From IMG/VR virus record IMGVR_UViG_3300006059_000120, positions 1 to 21,398 of that record: a stretch of DNA of 21,398 nucleotides, one strand, 5' to 3'. Source of the stretch: a virus. How positions within the stretch are numbered: the stretch's first letter is position 1; the number at the start of each line of letters is the position of its first letter. The notes beneath the pieces were generated by a model, which did not search any database, was not told where the DNA came from, and saw nothing but the letters and a program-made list of their open reading frames with translations. Below, in pieces: positions 21,192 to 21,398 of this stretch. The position numbers and the translations under genes are program-made.

Positions 21192-21394
21192 CGCTGGCAG
21201 AGGCCGTTGACCATAGTATCGCGCAGTTGCGCTTACTGTCGGCGGCTGCTCGAAGAATCCGCGCAGACGAATCGCTTGCGAACTTTCAGGCCGCGCACGC
21301 CGCGTTTGCAGCGGTCATGTGCGGCAATGACGGGCAGCGTGCGGCGGAAAAATACTTGAACCGTTTGACAAAACAAACCGAAACCGAAAAATGA
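20805..21394 (+). CDS. Tail assembly chaperone, frameshifted long form (gpGT-like)
   Basis: Made by -1 slip at 21059-21065: 87 codons of the short form, then 109 codons from 21065 to the TGA at 21392-21394 (196 aa in all). The second part reads ARRAVRIADFVAETCIVTG, LTLAEAVDHSIAQLRLL and a helical, Ala-rich end. It has no ATG, GTG or TTG start in its open region before 'QLRLL', so it needs frameshifting. Its stop overlaps the next ATG by ATGA, which is independent support. In lambda the T domain binds the tape measure. Confidence 0.7.
21059..21065 (+). promoter_or_regulatory. -1 ribosomal frameshift site (T TTT TTC)
   Basis: The heptamer T-TTT-TTC lies in the 0 frame as GAT TTT TTC and fits X-XXY-YYZ. 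The new frame is open from 21044 (stop at 21041-21043) to 21394, so the site lies in the correct overlap. Position, frame and direction (-1) match the known lambda G/T chaperone frameshift. Confidence 0.75.
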
Positions 21395-21398
21395 GCAA
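21391..21398 (+). CDS. Start of the next gene, partial (probably tape measure protein)
   Basis: Only ATGAGCAA is inside the window. The ATG overlaps the TGA of the long chaperone form. In lambda-like genomes the next gene is the tape measure protein; nothing further is visible. Confidence 0.4.

Overview
The window is a stretch of a tailed-phage (or prophage) genome with every convincing gene on the + strand. The morphogenesis genes follow the order of phage lambda (Nu1-A-W-B-C-scaffold-E-FI-FII-Z-U-V-G/GT), so a lambda-like siphovirus is the best reading. No integrase, repressor or host flank is visible, so free phage and prophage cannot be told apart. The host is a bacterium. Five exported proteins share an Ala-x-Ala|Gln signal-peptidase site, and most starts lack a Shine-Dalgarno sequence and sit in a (C)TT(T)ATG context. 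This fits a Gram-negative host outside the Proteobacteria, perhaps the Verrucomicrobiota/PVC group; that is inference only.

Layout. (1) 1-2250: DNA modification. A C5-cytosine methyltransferase with a degenerate motif I is followed by a PAPS-reductase-like protein fused to the C-terminal part of another C5 methyltransferase. A run of 10 C lies inside the fused part and decides the reading frame. (2) 2247-4849: small early genes. They include a Cys-rich protein, a YdaU/DUF1376-type replication protein with four 12-bp iteron-like repeats inside its gene, and a putative DNA-binding protein. Three DnaA-box-like 9-mers lie at 2400-2428. (3) 4938-6002: small accessory genes and a C-terminally truncated DUF5131 (phage Gp37/Gp68) gene. 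(4) 6008-12955: head module with small and large terminase, gpW-position protein, portal, S49 protease, putative scaffold and major capsid protein. (5) 13023-16673: an FI-position protein, a secreted beta-rich protein, an initiator-type tRNA-Met, head-tail and tail completion proteins, and the tail tube. (6) 16683-20796: a 4.1-kb cassette of exported or membrane proteins, inserted where lambda would go directly from tail tube to tail assembly chaperone. It holds four signal-peptide proteins, one of them fibre-like, three small membrane proteins and a DUF1353 protein with an inserted hydrophobic segment. (7) 20805-21394: tail assembly chaperone with a clear -1 programmed frameshift site, leading into the next gene (probably the tape measure) at the window edge.

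The genes are packed like one long operon. About a dozen junctions overlap by ATGA, GTGA or TGATG, and I used these to choose starts. The most unusual signals are the exported-protein cassette within the tail module, the frame-deciding poly-C tract, the phage-borne initiator tRNA with C at position 33, the iteron array inside the replication gene, and an exact 24-bp intergenic repeat after two distant genes.
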